Assembly (NCBI GenBank): GCA_963796155.1
Contig: CAWCKT010000048.1
Location: 1-64,000, forward strand
Source of the DNA: AP-15 sp963796155
GTDB lineage: Bacteria; Pseudomonadota; Alphaproteobacteria; ATCC43930; CGMCC-115725
Length of the DNA: 64,000 nt
Direction: 5' to 3'
Positions within the stretch are counted from its first letter, which is position 1, and every line of letters starts with the position of its first letter. The position numbers and the translations under genes were made by a program. The notes below the pieces were generated by a model, which was not told the origin of the DNA, ran no database searches, and worked only from the letters and a program-made list of their open reading frames with translations. Shown here one piece after another: positions 8,718 to 20,057 of this stretch.

Positions 8718-10016
8718 ATGGACACGATGACAACGCTGCAGTCGCCCGAGCTGCCCCTTTTATACCCCACGATAGGGCCGCCGATGGTTGATCTCCGCGG
8801 CTTGCATCAGAAGGCAGGGCGCTGTGCCTACGATCCCGGTTTGAGCGAGACCGGGATCTGCCGCTCGACCATCACCTATGTCGACGGCGACAACGGGATC
8901 CTGCTCTATCGCGGCTACCCGATCGACACGCTCGTCGAGGGTTGCAGCTATCTCGAGATCTGCTGGCTGCTGCTCAACGGCGAATTGCCGGCGGCAGCAC
9001 AGCTCGCGCGGTTCACGCACGACATCACGCGTCACACGATGGTCAACGAGCAGCTGCACGCGATCTATCGCGGGTTCCGGCGCGACGCCCACCCGATGGC
9101 GGTGATGTGCGGTGTGGTCGGGGCACTGGCGGCGTTCTACCATGACGGGCTCGACATCTTCGATCCCCGCCACCGGATGATCGCCGCGCATCGGCTGATC
9201 GCCAAGATGCCGACGATCGCCGCAATGGCCTACAAATATTCTCAGGGGCAGCCTTTCGTCTATCCGCGCAACGACCTCGACTACACCGAGAATTTCCTCA
9301 ACATGTTGTTCTCGGTCCCTTGCGAACCCTACCAAGCGCCCGAAGCGGCGGCGCGCGCCCTCGAAGCGCTGCTGATCATGCATGCCGACCACGAGCAGAA
9401 CGCCTCGACCTCGGCGATGCGCCTCGTCGGCTCGACGCTGGCGAATCCTTATGCCTGCACCGCGGCGGCGATCGCCGCCTTGTGGGGTCCGCTGCACGGC
9501 GGCGCCAATCAAGGTGTGCTGCAGACCTTGGCCGAGATCGGCTCGGTCGACCGCATCCCCGAGATCTTACGGCGCGCCAAGGACAAGAACGATCCGTTCC
9601 GCCTAATGGGTTTCGGCCACCGCGTCTACAAGAGCTACGATCCACGGGCCAAGGCGTTGCGCCACCGCTGCCACGAGGTGCTCGACGCCTTGGGGCAACG
9701 CAACGATCCGCTCCTCGATCTCGCGATGGAGTTGGAGCGGATCGTCCTCGCCGACGAATACTTTATCGAGCGCAAGCTCTATCCCAATGTCGATTTCTAT
9801 TCCGGCATCATCTTCCGCGCCTTAGGGCTGCCGCCGGCGATGTTCACGCCGATCTTCGCGGTGGCCCGCACCGTCGGCTGGCTCGCGCAATGGAACGAGA
9901 TGATCACCGACCCGGAGACCCGCCTGTTCCGCCCGCGCCAGCTTTATATCGGGCCGACCGAACGGCCGCTGGTCCCGATCGCCGAGCGTGCGGCACACCC
10001 GCCGCTGGTCGGCTAA
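8718..10016 (+). CDS. gltA: Citrate synthase
   Basis: The 432-residue product is a type II citrate/methylcitrate synthase, condensing acetyl-CoA (or propionyl-CoA) with oxaloacetate. All three catalytic residues are visible: His in MHADHEQNAST, His in GFGHRVYKSYDPR and Asp in PNVDFYSGI, together with HGGANQG. I chose the ATG at 8718 because GGAGGA lies five bases upstream; an in-frame start at 8655 has no such site. It is divergent from the HTH-fused paralogue that lacks the second histidine, and the two may form a regulated pair. Citrate and 2-methylcitrate synthase cannot be separated by eye. Confidence 0.88.
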   Translation: MDTMTTLQSPELPLLYPTIGPPMVDLRGLHQKAGRCAYDPGLSETGICRSTITYVDGDNGILLYRGYPIDTLVEGCSYLEICWLLLNGELPAAAQLARFTHDITRHTMVNEQLHAIYRGFRRDAHPMAVMCGVVGALAAFYHDGLDIFDPRHRMIAAHRLIAKMPTIAAMAYKYSQGQPFVYPRNDLDYTENFLNMLFSVPCEPYQAPEAAARALEALLIMHADHEQNASTSAMRLVGSTLANPYACTAAAIAALWGPLHGGANQGVLQTLAEIGSVDRIPEILRRAKDKNDPFRLMGFGHRVYKSYDPRAKALRHRCHEVLDALGQRNDPLLDLAMELERIVLADEYFIERKLYPNVDFYSGIIFRALGLPPAMFTPIFAVARTVGWLAQWNEMITDPETRLFRPRQLYIGPTERPLVPIAERAAHPPLVG

Positions 10017-10050
10017 ACTGCCGGGAGATTATGTCCGGAGGAGGCGATCG

Positions 10051-10536
10051 ATGAAAAAGCGGATCAATATAGCCACACTGACGCCGGTGGTCGGCACGCT
10101 CTACCCGCCACCCTTCGATCTGCCCTGTCGGGCGCGCGAGCGCACCAAGCTCGGCGACGCTGCCGGACTGACGCAGTTCGGGGTCAACCTGCTTCGCTTG
10201 CCGCCGGGTGCGTGGTCGAGCCAGCGCCACTGGCATACCGGCAGCGACGAGTTCGTCTATGTCCTCTCCGGCGAGGTCGTGCTCGTCAGCGACGGCGGTG
10301 AGGAGGTGCTGCGCGCGGGAGACGCCGCCGGGTTCGCGGCCCGGGACACGAACGGTCATTGTCTGCAAAACCGCTCGAACCGTGAGGCCCAGGTACTCGA
10401 GGTCGGAACCCGCGTTCCCGGCGACACCGCTTATTACTCCGATATCGACATGGTTGCGCCGGCTGAGGGCAAGCCCGCCGTCTACACCCAGCGGGACGGC
10501 ACACCCTACCAAGACATCAGGCGCCGCGGGCCGTGA
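10051..10536 (+). CDS. Cupin-domain protein
   Basis: The 161-residue product has a single conserved cupin barrel. Motif 1 reads SSQRHWHTGSDEFVYVLSGE, with metal-binding type His and Glu positions, and motif 2 lies around GDAAGFAARDTNGHCLQN. Proteins of this subgroup are usually small metal-binding proteins of unknown substrate. A strong GGAGGAGG site precedes the ATG at 10051, which I prefer to the in-frame 9988 start inside the citrate synthase gene. It follows gltA by 34 bases and may be co-transcribed. Confidence 0.8.
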   Translation: MKKRINIATLTPVVGTLYPPPFDLPCRARERTKLGDAAGLTQFGVNLLRLPPGAWSSQRHWHTGSDEFVYVLSGEVVLVSDGGEEVLRAGDAAGFAARDTNGHCLQNRSNREAQVLEVGTRVPGDTAYYSDIDMVAPAEGKPAVYTQRDGTPYQDIRRRGP

Positions 10537-10654
10537 TCTCGTCGAGTCGTGCCGGACCTTGGAGGGGACGGTAAACGGGTGCTCGACCAATGTACCGCTC
10601 TCATCAGCGGATCTCGGCTTGACGCGAGGGCGCCGAGATGATCGAACATCGGGC

Positions 10655-10903
10655 ATGAGCGAAGAACGTGACGTTCTCGATTTTCTGCGCGCTCGGTTTA
10701 CGCGGCTCGACGATCGTCTCGATCGTATCGATCGCAAACTCGACGAGATCGTGACGCGCCTCGGCGCGCTCGAGCGCAAGGTCGCCGGTATCGAATTGGA
10801 TTACGCCGCCATTCAGCAACGGCTCGACAATGTCGATCGCCGGCTCGATCGCATCGAGCGTCGGCTCGACCTCGTCGACGGAATGGCGGCGCCGAGCCCG
10901 TGA
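10655..10903 (+). CDS. Small coiled-coil protein
   Basis: The 82-residue product is almost entirely heptad-like, with repeated RLD, RIDRKLD and RRLDRIERRLD units, so it should form a long charged coiled coil. It lacks a signal peptide and membrane segment. Similar short coiled-coil proteins are common hypothetical genes in alphaproteobacteria. I assign no function. The ATG at 10655 is the first plausible start. The 213-base gap downstream holds no other gene I can see. Confidence 0.5.
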   Translation: MSEERDVLDFLRARFTRLDDRLDRIDRKLDEIVTRLGALERKVAGIELDYAAIQQRLDNVDRRLDRIERRLDLVDGMAAPSP

Positions 10904-11116
10904 GACGTAGGCCCTCGTTCCCTCTGGGGAGGCGACGCAAGCGCAGCGCGCAGCCCCCGCGGGATAATGGGTAAAATAGCATTTACTGATTCTTCACATC
11001 GCGGGAATTGCCTTTCGACCGATCCGCAGCAATGCTAAAGTTTTGCGTGTGGAAATGTCGGGTTTGGCACCTGAACCCGCGCCGCTGCCGCCCGCCGCGC
11101 GCGATGAGGTGAACGG

Positions 11117-14100
11117 ATGACCACGGCGGTCGAAGCCCCGACAACACCCAACGGCGCCGCGACAGACGGTGCGAGCCCGCGGAAGGCAGGGCCGCGGCGG
11201 CGCCTCTTTGCGAAATACGCCGCCGCTTTCGTCGGGCTCGTCGGCTTGGTGCTGCTGGTCAACGGGTCGCTCGATGTCTGGTTCTCCTATGTCGAGGCGA
11301 GGGACGCGGCGATCCGGCTGCAGCGCGAGATGGCCGAGGCGGCGGCGCAGCGCATCGAGGAGTTCGTCGCCGAGATCGAGCAGCAGATCGGCTGGACGAC
11401 GGCGGCGCAATGGGCCTCGGCACCGATCGAGCAGCGCCGCTTCGACTTCGGCAGATTGCAGCGCCAGGTGCCGGCGATCACCGAGCTCAGCCAGCTCGAC
11501 AGCCAGGGCCACGAGCAGCTCAAAGTCTCGCGTCTCTCGATGGATGTGGTCGGCAGCGGCGCCGATTACTCGGCCGATCCCCGCTTTACCGAGGCGCTCG
11601 CCAAGAAGGTGTGGTTCGGACCGGTCTATTTCCGCAAGGACTCCGAGCCCTACATGACGATGGCGATGGCGCAGAGCGGCCGCAACGCCGGCGTCACCGT
11701 CGCCGAGGTCAATCTCAAGCTGATCTGGGACGTCATCACCGCGATCAAGATCGGCAAGACCGGCTACGCCTATGTCGTCGACGACAAGGGCCGGCTGATC
11801 GCGCATCCCGACATCAGCCGGGTCTTGCGCAATACCGACCTCTCGGGATTGCCGCAGGTCGCCGCGGCGCGCGGCACGTCCGCCGCCGCGGCCGAGCCGG
11901 CGGAGATCGTGCGCAATCTCGACGGTCACCGGGTATTGAGCGCGTCGGCGGCGATCCCGCGGCTCGGCTGGCTCGTCTTTGTCGAGCAGCCGATCGGCGA
12001 GGCGCTGGCGCCGCTCTACACCTCGGTGCTGGACACCGGCCTCCTGCTCGTGATCGGGCTCGGCGTCGCGGTCCTCGCGGGCCTCCTGCTCGCCCGCCGC
12101 ATGACCGGGCCGATTCGCGCGCTCGACGCCGGGGCTGCACGGATCGGCGCCGGCGCCCTCGACCACCGGATCGCCGTCCATACCGGCGACGAGCTCGAAG
12201 AGCTGGCCGGGCGCTTCAACACGATGGCGGCGGACCTGCAGAGCTCCTACGCCGACCTCGAAAAGAAGGTCGAAGACCGCACCGCCGAGCTCAAAGAGGC
12301 GCTCGACCAGCAGACCGCGACCGCCGAGGTGCTGGGGGTCATCAACAGCTCGCCCGGCGACCTCGCGCCGGTGTTCGACGCGATGCTCGAAAAGGCGATG
12401 CGCCTGTGCGACGGCGCCTTCGGGGCACTCTATGGAGGTACGACGGCGACCATTTCCGTGCGGTCGCGGTGCACCGCTGGGTTCCGTCGGCATTCGCCGA
12501 GTCGATCCGGCAGCCCGGCCGAACGTGCCCGGGTAATGCGCACTAGCGACTGCTGAGATGGCGAGCGATGTCGTTCAGATCGCGGATGTCGCAGCCGCGG
12601 AGGCTTACCGCTCCGGCAATCCCCGAGTCGGCGCGCCTGGCCGATGTGGGCGGCGCGCGGACGGTCGCTCTGCGGTCGCGCTGCGTAAAGGATGCAACAC
12701 GCTGCTGGGCGGCATTCGTCATCTATCGCCAGGAAGTCCGGCCGTTCTCCGACAAGCAGATCGCGCTGCTGAAGAATTTCGCCGCGCAGGCGGTGATCGC
12801 GATGGAAAATGCGCGACTGATCACCGAGACGCGCGAGGCGTTGGAGCAGCAGACTGCGACCGCCGAGGTGTTGGGGGTCATCAATTCCTCGCCCGGCGAC
12901 CTCGCTCCAGTCTTTGACGCGATGCTCGACAAGGCGATGGAGTTGTGCGACGCCGCGTTTGGCGGTCTGTTCACCTATGACGGGGAACGGTTCCCCGGCG
13001 TCGCCTTTCGTGGCTTGCCGCCGGCGCTGATGGAGTTCTTTCGCGAGCCGGTGCCGCCCGGGCCCGTCTCGCGCCGCATCGTCGATCGGCGAACGGAGTC
13101 ATCCATATCGCCGACATCACCGCCGGGGAGGCCTACCGAGTCGGGTCAACCCGCGCACTTTCGTGCGCTTGGGCGAAATCGGCAGGGCTCGAACGATGAT
13201 TTGGGTGGCGCTGCGCAAAGAGGCAGCGCTGCTCGGCGTCATCAGCATGTACCGCCAAGAGGTGCGACCGTTCACCGACAAGCAGATCGCGTTGCTCGAA
13301 AATTTCGCCGCGCAGGCGGTGATCGCGATGGAGAATGCGCGGCTCTTGACCGAGACGCGCGAGGCCTTGGAGCAGCAAACCGCGACCGCCGAGGTGTTGC
13401 AGGTCATCAATTCTTCGCCCGGCGATCTCGCGCCGGTTTTCGATGCGATACTGGAAAAGGCGCATAGGCTTTGCGGGATCGATTTCGGCGCTCTGCAACT
13501 CAATGACGGGGGCAAATTCCGCTCTGTCACGGCACGCGGCCTTTCCGAGACGCTGGCGGAGCTATTGCGGCGGCCGTTCGAGCCGGTGCCTGGATCACCG
13601 CCCTCGCGCCTGCTTGGCGGCGAACGGATCGTTCATGTCGCTGACATGGCCGAACTGGCGCAGCCGCCAGCAGGCGATGCGCCTTTGGCATCTTTGCAGT
13701 CTATGACGAGGCACGTTATCGAGTGGTCGCAACCCACGGTGTTCCGCTCGGATTGGCCGAGTTTGTCAGACAGCCCATCCGAATCCATCCAGGGAGTATG
13801 CCTGACCGTCTCAGACGCGGCGCAGACGCCATCCAGGTTGCGGACACACGGCCTTGGGTTCCGGCTTCGGACCGGGGCTCGTCGCGATGATCGAGTTGGG
13901 CAATGCCCGCACGGCGGTTTGGGTAGCACTGCGAAAGGATGGTGCTGCGCAGGGCTTCTTCGTCGTCTACCGCCAGGAGGTACGTCTATTCTCCGAAAAG
14001 CAGATTGCGCTGCTGCAGAACTTCGCCGCGCAGGCGGTCATCGCGATGGAGAACGCGCGGCTCTTGACCGAGACGCGCGAGGCGTTGGAGCAGCAGACCG

Positions 14101-17100
14101 CGACCGCCGAGGTGCTGCAGGTCATCAATTCCTCGCCCGGCGATCTCTCTCCCGTCTTTGATGCGATCCTTGAGAAGGCGCACAGCCTCTGCGGTGTCGC
14201 GCAGGGGAGCCTCGAGCTTTATGACGGCGAGAGCTTCCATGCAGTCGCGACGCGCGGCTTGGCCGAGAGCTTCTCCGATGAACTGCGGCGCGGCTACCTG
14301 GCTTCCGCCAACCCGGTCACTCGGCCGCTGATCGACGGCCAGCCCTTCACTCATATCGACGATATCACGCAGCACGAATTCCCGTTTACCCGCAACCCGG
14401 CCGATACCACACGCGCCCGCACCTTGCTGTGCGTGCCGCTCCGTCGCGACGGCAAGCTGCTCGGCATGATCGCATCTGCCCGCCTTGAGGTTCGCCGCTT
14501 CACCGACAAGCAGATCGCGCTGCTGCAAAACTTCGCCGCGCAGTCGGTGATCGCGATGGAAAACGCGCGACTGCTCGACGAACTGCGCGGGCGGACTCGC
14601 GATCTGCAGGAGTCGCTCGAATATCAGACCGCGACCAGCGATGTGCTTAAGGTCATCAACAGCTCGCCCGGCGACCTCGCGCCGGTGTTCGAGGCGATCG
14701 TGGACAAGGCGCACACGCTATGCGGCGCCGCCTGTGGCAGCCTTCAGCTCTGGGATGGCGAAAAATTCCGCGGGGTCGCGATGCGCGGCTTCTCGGAGCC
14801 ACTGGCGGCGGGGCTGAGACAGGGCTACATCCCGGGGCCCAACCATCCGTGCCGGCGCCTGCTCGAAGGAGAGCGCGTCGCCCACTGCGCCGATTTGGCG
14901 GAAATCGACGATCCGGTAACCCGCGCCGGCGGGGTCGCGCAAGGCGGCATCCGCACGATCCTCTTCGTGGCGTTGCGCAAGGATGACGTCTTGCTCGGGC
15001 AAATCGTCGCTGCCCGCCACGAAGTGCGCCCGTTTACCGAAAGCGAAATCGCGCTTGTCGAAAACTTCGCGGCGCAGGCGGTCATCGCGATGGAGAATGC
15101 ACGGCTCCTGACCGAGACGCGTGAGGCATTGGAGCAGCAGACCGCGACCGCCGAGGTATTGCAGGTCATCAACTCCTCGCCCGGCGACCTCGCGCCGGTG
15201 TTCGACGCGATGCTCGAAAAGGCGATGCGCTTGTGCGACGCCGCGTTTGGAATTTTGCTGATCAATCAGGGCGGATAGGGCGAGCGCTGTTGCCTCGCAC
15301 AATGTCCCGGAACTATTCGTGCAATTCCTGACGAAACAGCCGCTCCGGCTCGATCCGGAGACCTTCCTGGCTCAGGCGTTGCAAGGGCGTTCGGTCATTC
15401 ACGTCCCGGACGGCGCGGCTGGAGAGCCCTATCGGAAGCGAGCGCCATTGGCGGTTGCCGCGGTCGAGCTGGGCGGCATTCGCACCATGCTGATGGTGCC
15501 CCTGATCAAAGACGACAAGTCTGTTCGGCCTTTTCACAATTTACCGCCAAGAGGTGCGACCGTTCACCGACAACAGATCGCATTACTCGAGAATTTCGCG
15601 GCGCAGGCGGTCATCGCGATGGAGAATGCGCGGCTGATCACCGAGACGCGCGAGGCATTGGAACAGCAGACTGCGACCGCCGAGGTGTTGCAGGTCATCA
15701 ACTCCTCGCCCGGCGACCTCACGCCAGTCTTCGATGCGATGATCGATAAGGCGCGCGCCCTGTGCGAGGCGCCGTACGGCAACTTCATGGTCCGCGAGGG
15801 AGAGCGGTTCCGCGCTATCGCGGTGCGCTCTCCTGCGCCATTCGCAGAAATAGTGTGGCGCGGGTTCGAACCCCGCCCAAACAGCCCACTCGGGCGTTTA
15901 ATCAGCGGGGAGCCTCTGGTTCATATTCCCGATCTGGCGGAAGTCGCTCCGCTCGTCCCAGATGATCCCGTGCCTCGGTCCGCGGTGGAGCTCGGCGGGG
16001 TACGGACCTCCCTCATGGTACCTCTCGTCAAGGACGGCACCTTGCTCGGGGCTTTCACCCTTTGGCGGCAGGAGGTCCGGCCGTTCACCGAAAAGCAAAT
16101 CGCGCTGCTGGAGAACTTTGCTGCTCAGGCGGTGATCGCGATGGAGAATGTGCGCCTGATCACCGAATTGCGCCAGCGCACGCGCGATCTGCAGGAGTTG
16201 CTCGAATACCAGACCGCGACCAGCGACGTGCTGAAGGTCATCAGCCGGTCGGCGCTGGATCTCGAAACCGTGCTGCAGACAGTAGTAACCACAGCGGTCC
16301 GACTGTGCCATGCCGACTCGGCTACTATTTATCGAAACGAAGATGGCGAGTACCGGTGGGCGGCCGGTCACATGCTGCTGCCGGACTACGAACAGATTGA
16401 GCGCAACGTGCGGATCCGGCCCAGCACCGGCACATTGGTTGGCCGCGCTGCGAGCGAAGGGCGGACCGTTCAGATCCTCGATGCCTGGACCGATCCGCTT
16501 TATGAAGCCAAGGACGACGCGCGGGTCGGGGGTGTGCACTCGATGATCGGGGTACCGCTGCTGCGTGAGGGAATGCCAATCGGTGTTATCGGCCTGGCTC
16601 GTCGCAGGGTCGAGGCCTTCTCCGAGCGCGAAGCCCAACTGGTCACAACCTTTGCCGACCAGGCGGTGATCGCGATCGAGAATGCCCGCCTGTTCAACGA
16701 ATTGCGCGAGCGCACCGCCGAGCTCGGGCGCTCGGTCGAAGAGCTGAAGATGCTGAGCGAAGTCGGCCAAGCGGTCAGCTCGACGCTCGACCTGCGCTCA
16801 GTCCTCTCGACGATCCTCACCTCTTCGCTCGGGCTGACTTGGGCGAATGCCGGGGCGATCTTTCGCTACGTCCGCGCGGAGCGTGCCTTCAGGCTGGTCG
16901 AGGCGGTGGGGTGGGACGAGGCGCTCACGCGCTCGGTGCGGGATCTACGTCTTGCCGAGAGCGAGACCGCTATGGGTGAGGCGGTGGCGCGCCGTATGCC
17001 GGTTCAGCTCGCCGAAACCGCGCAGCGGGCGAGCAACCCGCTGCGCGACCTCACCCTCGCCGCCGGTTTTCACTCGGCACTGATCGTGCCGCTGGTCGGC

Positions 17101-17979
17101 GCCGAGCGCATCCTCGGCGCCATCATTCTGATGCGCCAAGAGGCGGGTGAGTTCCCGCCGGAGACGGTGCGGCTGATGCAGACACTGGCGAGCCAGTCGG
17201 TATTGGCAATCCAGAATGCGCGCCTCTTCCGCGAGATCGCCGACAAGAGCGAGCAATTGGCGCTCGCCAGCCAACACAAATCGCAGTTCCTCGCCAATAT
17301 GAGCCACGAGCTCAGAACCCCGCTGAATGCGATCCTCGGCTATGCGGAACTGCTCGTCGACGGCATCTATGGGGTGCTACCGGACCGCCCGAAGGGTGTC
17401 CTCGAGCGCATCCAGAACAACGGCAGACACCTGCTGGCGCTGATCAACGACGTGCTCGATTTGGCCAAGATCGAGGCGGGCCAGCTGGCCCTGACCCTCG
17501 AGGACTACGCGCTCGCCGAGATGGTGCGCTCAGTCGTCACCGCGACCGAGCCGCTTGCCACATCAAAGGGACTGAAATTCACCGCCGATGTGCAGGAGGG
17601 CATGCCGCTGGCGCACGGCGACGCCCGACGCGTCTCGCAGGTGCTGCTGAACCTCGTCGGCAATGCGATCAAATTCACCGACGTGGGCGAGGTCGAGATT
17701 CGCGCCGCCGCTGCAAACGGGCAATTCATACTGACGGTGCGCGACACCGGGCCGGGCATTGCCGATGCCCATCAGGAGCGGATCTTTGGCGAGTTCCAGC
17801 AGATCGACAATTCGAATACGCGTCAGAAAGGCGGCACCGGGTTGGGTCTCGCGATCTCCAAGCGCATGGTCGAAATGCAGGGCGGGACGATCTCGGTCGA
17901 GTTGGCGCTCGGCCAGGGCTCGACCTTCCGGGTCGTGTTGCCGGTCCATGTCGATGAAATGATGGAGGCGGCCGAATGA
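11117..17979 (+). pseudogene. Giant multi-GAF hybrid sensor histidine kinase, frameshifted
   Basis: The intact protein would be about 2,290 residues. It has a first membrane helix near residues 32-52, a Cache-type extracytoplasmic domain (GYAYVVDDKGRLIAHPD), a second helix, HAMP, then about ten GAF domains, HisKA and HATPase_c. The phosphoacceptor histidine lies in SHELRTPLNAILGY (codon 17304-17306), with NLVGNAIKF, DTGPGIAD and GGTGLGLAIS following. The reading frame breaks near 12430, 12545-12690, 13090, 13690-13850, 15270, 15520 and 15572; the last two compensate each other. Two GAF units are fused near 13680. The ATG at 11117 has GAGGTGA upstream. The kinase stop overlaps the next gene's ATG. 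Either decay or repeat misassembly could explain this. Confidence 0.85.
12308..16230 (+). repeat. Tandem GAF-plus-linker repeats at DNA level
   Basis: A strongly conserved linker coding QQTATAEVL(Q/G)VINSSPGDL recurs with the first codon at about 12308, 12847, 13373, 14091, 14622, 15135, 15664 and 16207. The spacing is 513-543 bases except for one 718-base interval. Several copies are nearly identical over 80-100 bases, while the GAF cores between them differ. The copies at 14622 and 16207 belong to a second linker type, with YQTATSDVLKV. The odd interval is about two units minus 340 bases, consistent with a recombinational or assembly deletion. Confidence 0.85.
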
Positions 17980-18350
17980 GCAAGCGCATCCTGGTCGTCG
18001 AGGACACCGAGGACAACCGCCAGATCATCCGGGACCTGTTGTCGAGTGTCGGCTACGAGCTGATCGAGGCGGTGGACGGCGCCGAAGGAGTTGCGATGGC
18101 GCAGAGCTATCGTCCCGACCTGATTCTGATGGACATCCAGCTGCCGCAGATGGATGGCTACGAGGCGACGCGCCGCATCCGCGCCGTTCCCGATCTGGCG
18201 AGGGTGCCGATTATCGCGGTCACCTCCTACGCGCTCTCCGGCGACGAGGCCAAGACCCGCGAGGCAGGGTGCGACGGCTATGTCGCCAAGCCCTTCAGCC
18301 CGCGGCAACTCCTCGCCAAAATCCGCGAATTCCTGCCGGACGCGGAGTGA
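17976..18350 (+). CDS. Single-domain response regulator (CheY-like)
   Basis: The 124-residue product is a stand-alone receiver domain. The phosphoacceptor is Asp53 (LILMDIQLPQMDG), with the acidic pair VVEDTEDN at the N-terminus, the conserved Thr/Ser in AVTSYA, and Lys in AKPF. It overlaps the kinase stop by four bases (ATGA) and is followed after six bases by a receiver-cyclase. It probably takes phosphate from the upstream kinase. There is no output domain, so it should act by protein contact or as a phosphorelay intermediate. Confidence 0.9.
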   Translation: MSKRILVVEDTEDNRQIIRDLLSSVGYELIEAVDGAEGVAMAQSYRPDLILMDIQLPQMDGYEATRRIRAVPDLARVPIIAVTSYALSGDEAKTREAGCDGYVAKPFSPRQLLAKIREFLPDAE

Positions 18351-18356
18351 GCCGTG

Positions 18357-19476
18357 ATGCGTGATCCGCCGTTGATCCTGGTCGTCGACGATGTCCCGGA
18401 CAATGTCGACATCCTGCAGATGCGCCTCGAGGCCCAGGGCTACGAGGTGGTGACCGCGGGGGACGGGCTCGAGGCGCTCGACAAGATCCGCGAGCTGCAA
18501 CCCCGATCTCGTCCTGCTCGACGTGATGATGCCGAAGCTCGACGGCATCGAGACCGTCAAGCGGCTCAAAGCCGATCCGTCGCTGCCGTTCATCCCGGTC
18601 ATCCTGGTCACCGCCAAGGCGGACGCCAAGGACGTCGTCGGCGGGCTGGAGAGCGGCGGGGACGACTATCTGACCAAACCGGTCGACCATGCAGCACTCT
18701 CGGCGCGGGTGCGCTCGATGCTGCGGATCAAGGCATTGCACGACACCGTGCAGGACCAGGCGGCGGAGTTGGCTTCCTGGAACCGCACGCTCGAGGAGCG
18801 CGTGGCGGCGCAGTTGGGCGAGATCGAGCGGGTCGGACGGCTCAAGCGGTTTCTCGCGCCGCAGCTCGCCGAGATGATCGTCGCGACCGGCGACGAGGGC
18901 ATTCTCGAAAGCCATCGTCGCGACATCGTCGTCGTGTTTTGCGACCTGCGCGGCTACACCTCGTTCGCCGAAACGGGCGAGCCCGAGGAGGTCTGGGCGG
19001 TGTTGCGCGAGTTCCATGCCGCCCTCGGACCGCTTGTCAGCCGGTTCGAGGGCACGCTCGATCATTTCTCCGGCGACGGGCTGATGGTGTATTTCAACGA
19101 CCCGCTGCCCTGCCCCGACCCCGCCGAGCGCGCGGTGCGGATGGCCGTCGCGATGCGTGCCGCCGTCGGCGAGCTACGGTCGGAATGGCGCCGGCGCGGC
19201 CACGAGCTCGGCTTCGGCATCGGCGTCGCCCAGGGCTACGCGACCCTCGGACGGATCGGTTTCGAGGACCGGGTGGACTATACTGCGATCGGTACCGTGA
19301 CCAACCTTGCCGCGCGTCTCTGCGCCGAAGCACGGGACGGCCAGATCCTGCTCAGCAAGCGGGTCGCCGCGGCGGTCGAAGGCAAGGTCGGGCTGGACGA
19401 GATCGGCAATCTCGCCCTCAAGGGTCTGAGCCAGGCGATCGCCGTCTACAACGTCACCGAAAGCCTCTCAGCGTAG
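18357..19476 (+). pseudogene. Receiver-adenylate/guanylate cyclase, one frameshift
   Basis: The gene encodes an N-terminal receiver domain, a coiled-coil linker and a class III nucleotide cyclase domain. The receiver is cut by one extra C in the run at 18501-18504. Removing it restores ELQPDLVLLDVMMPKLDG, with the phospho-Asp codon at 18520-18522. The cyclase part shows FCDLRGYTSFAE and FSGDGLMVYFN, with the metal-binding aspartates. As the third gene of the kinase operon it would turn the phosphosignal into cAMP or cGMP. Its stop overlaps the converging transglycosylase gene by nine bases. A homopolymer consensus error is likely. Confidence 0.85.
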
Positions 19477-20037
19477 GACGAAGTCGCTGGCCTGCATGAT
19501 CTCGCCGTAGAGCCGCGCGACCGCGGCGCGGCCATTGTGGGGATCGGGCGCCGGCCGCCGCGGCTGCCGATGGACACCGGGCGCGGACCCGACGAGGACG
19601 CGGATGCGGTAGCGCTCGACCGCCAGCGGCAGCTTGTCGAACGGGCGTCCGCCGCCGATCCAGGAATCGACGTGGCCCGGCCCCCAATTGTACGCCGCGA
19701 CGGCGTCTGGCCAGCTGCCGTAACGCCGGTACATCTGCGCCAGATAGGCCCGGCCGAGGGCGCGGTTCTCCTCCTCGTCGAAACGGTTGCCGCCGCCGAC
19801 ATCGGCTGCGGCAGCCGCGGAAACCTGCATCGGTCCTTGCGGCCCGTCCGGCTCGGAACGCCACATCTTCGGATCTGTGCCGTGAGAGGATTCGACGGCG
19901 TCGACCGCGAACGCCACGCGGTCGAGCACGGCATATCCGCCGCGCTCGAACGGTTGATCGGTCTGGGCTGCGGCGCGGTCGCCGACCGCCGTCAAACCGA
20001 GGATCAGCACCGGGACGACCGCTCGCCGCATGGTCAC
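19468..20037 (-). CDS. Lytic transglycosylase-like exported protein
   Basis: The product is 189 residues from GTG 20037, or 187 from ATG 20031. It has a signal peptide of about 24 residues and an SLT-type lysozyme-like fold: the catalytic glutamate is in VDAVESSHGTDP, followed by GPQGPMQVS and AVAAYNWGPGHVDSWI. Such enzymes cleave peptidoglycan in the periplasm. It is the last gene of the minus-strand grr operon, 20 bases after the preceding exported protein. It may open the wall for export or anchoring of the modified peptide, which is inference from context. Confidence 0.8.
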   Translation of the reverse strand: MTMRRAVVPVLILGLTAVGDRAAAQTDQPFERGGYAVLDRVAFAVDAVESSHGTDPKMWRSEPDGPQGPMQVSAAAAADVGGGNRFDEEENRALGRAYLAQMYRRYGSWPDAVAAYNWGPGHVDSWIGGGRPFDKLPLAVERYRIRVLVGSAPGVHRQPRRPAPDPHNGRAAVARLYGEIMQASDFVLR

Positions 20038-20057
20038 TGCTCAACCCTGCTTTTCAC

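Noticed and set aside
12308..16230. CRISPR-like or minisatellite array
   Set aside because: The regular repeats encode GAF-linker helices in frame, with 400-base variable domains between, unlike 30-40-base CRISPR spacers.
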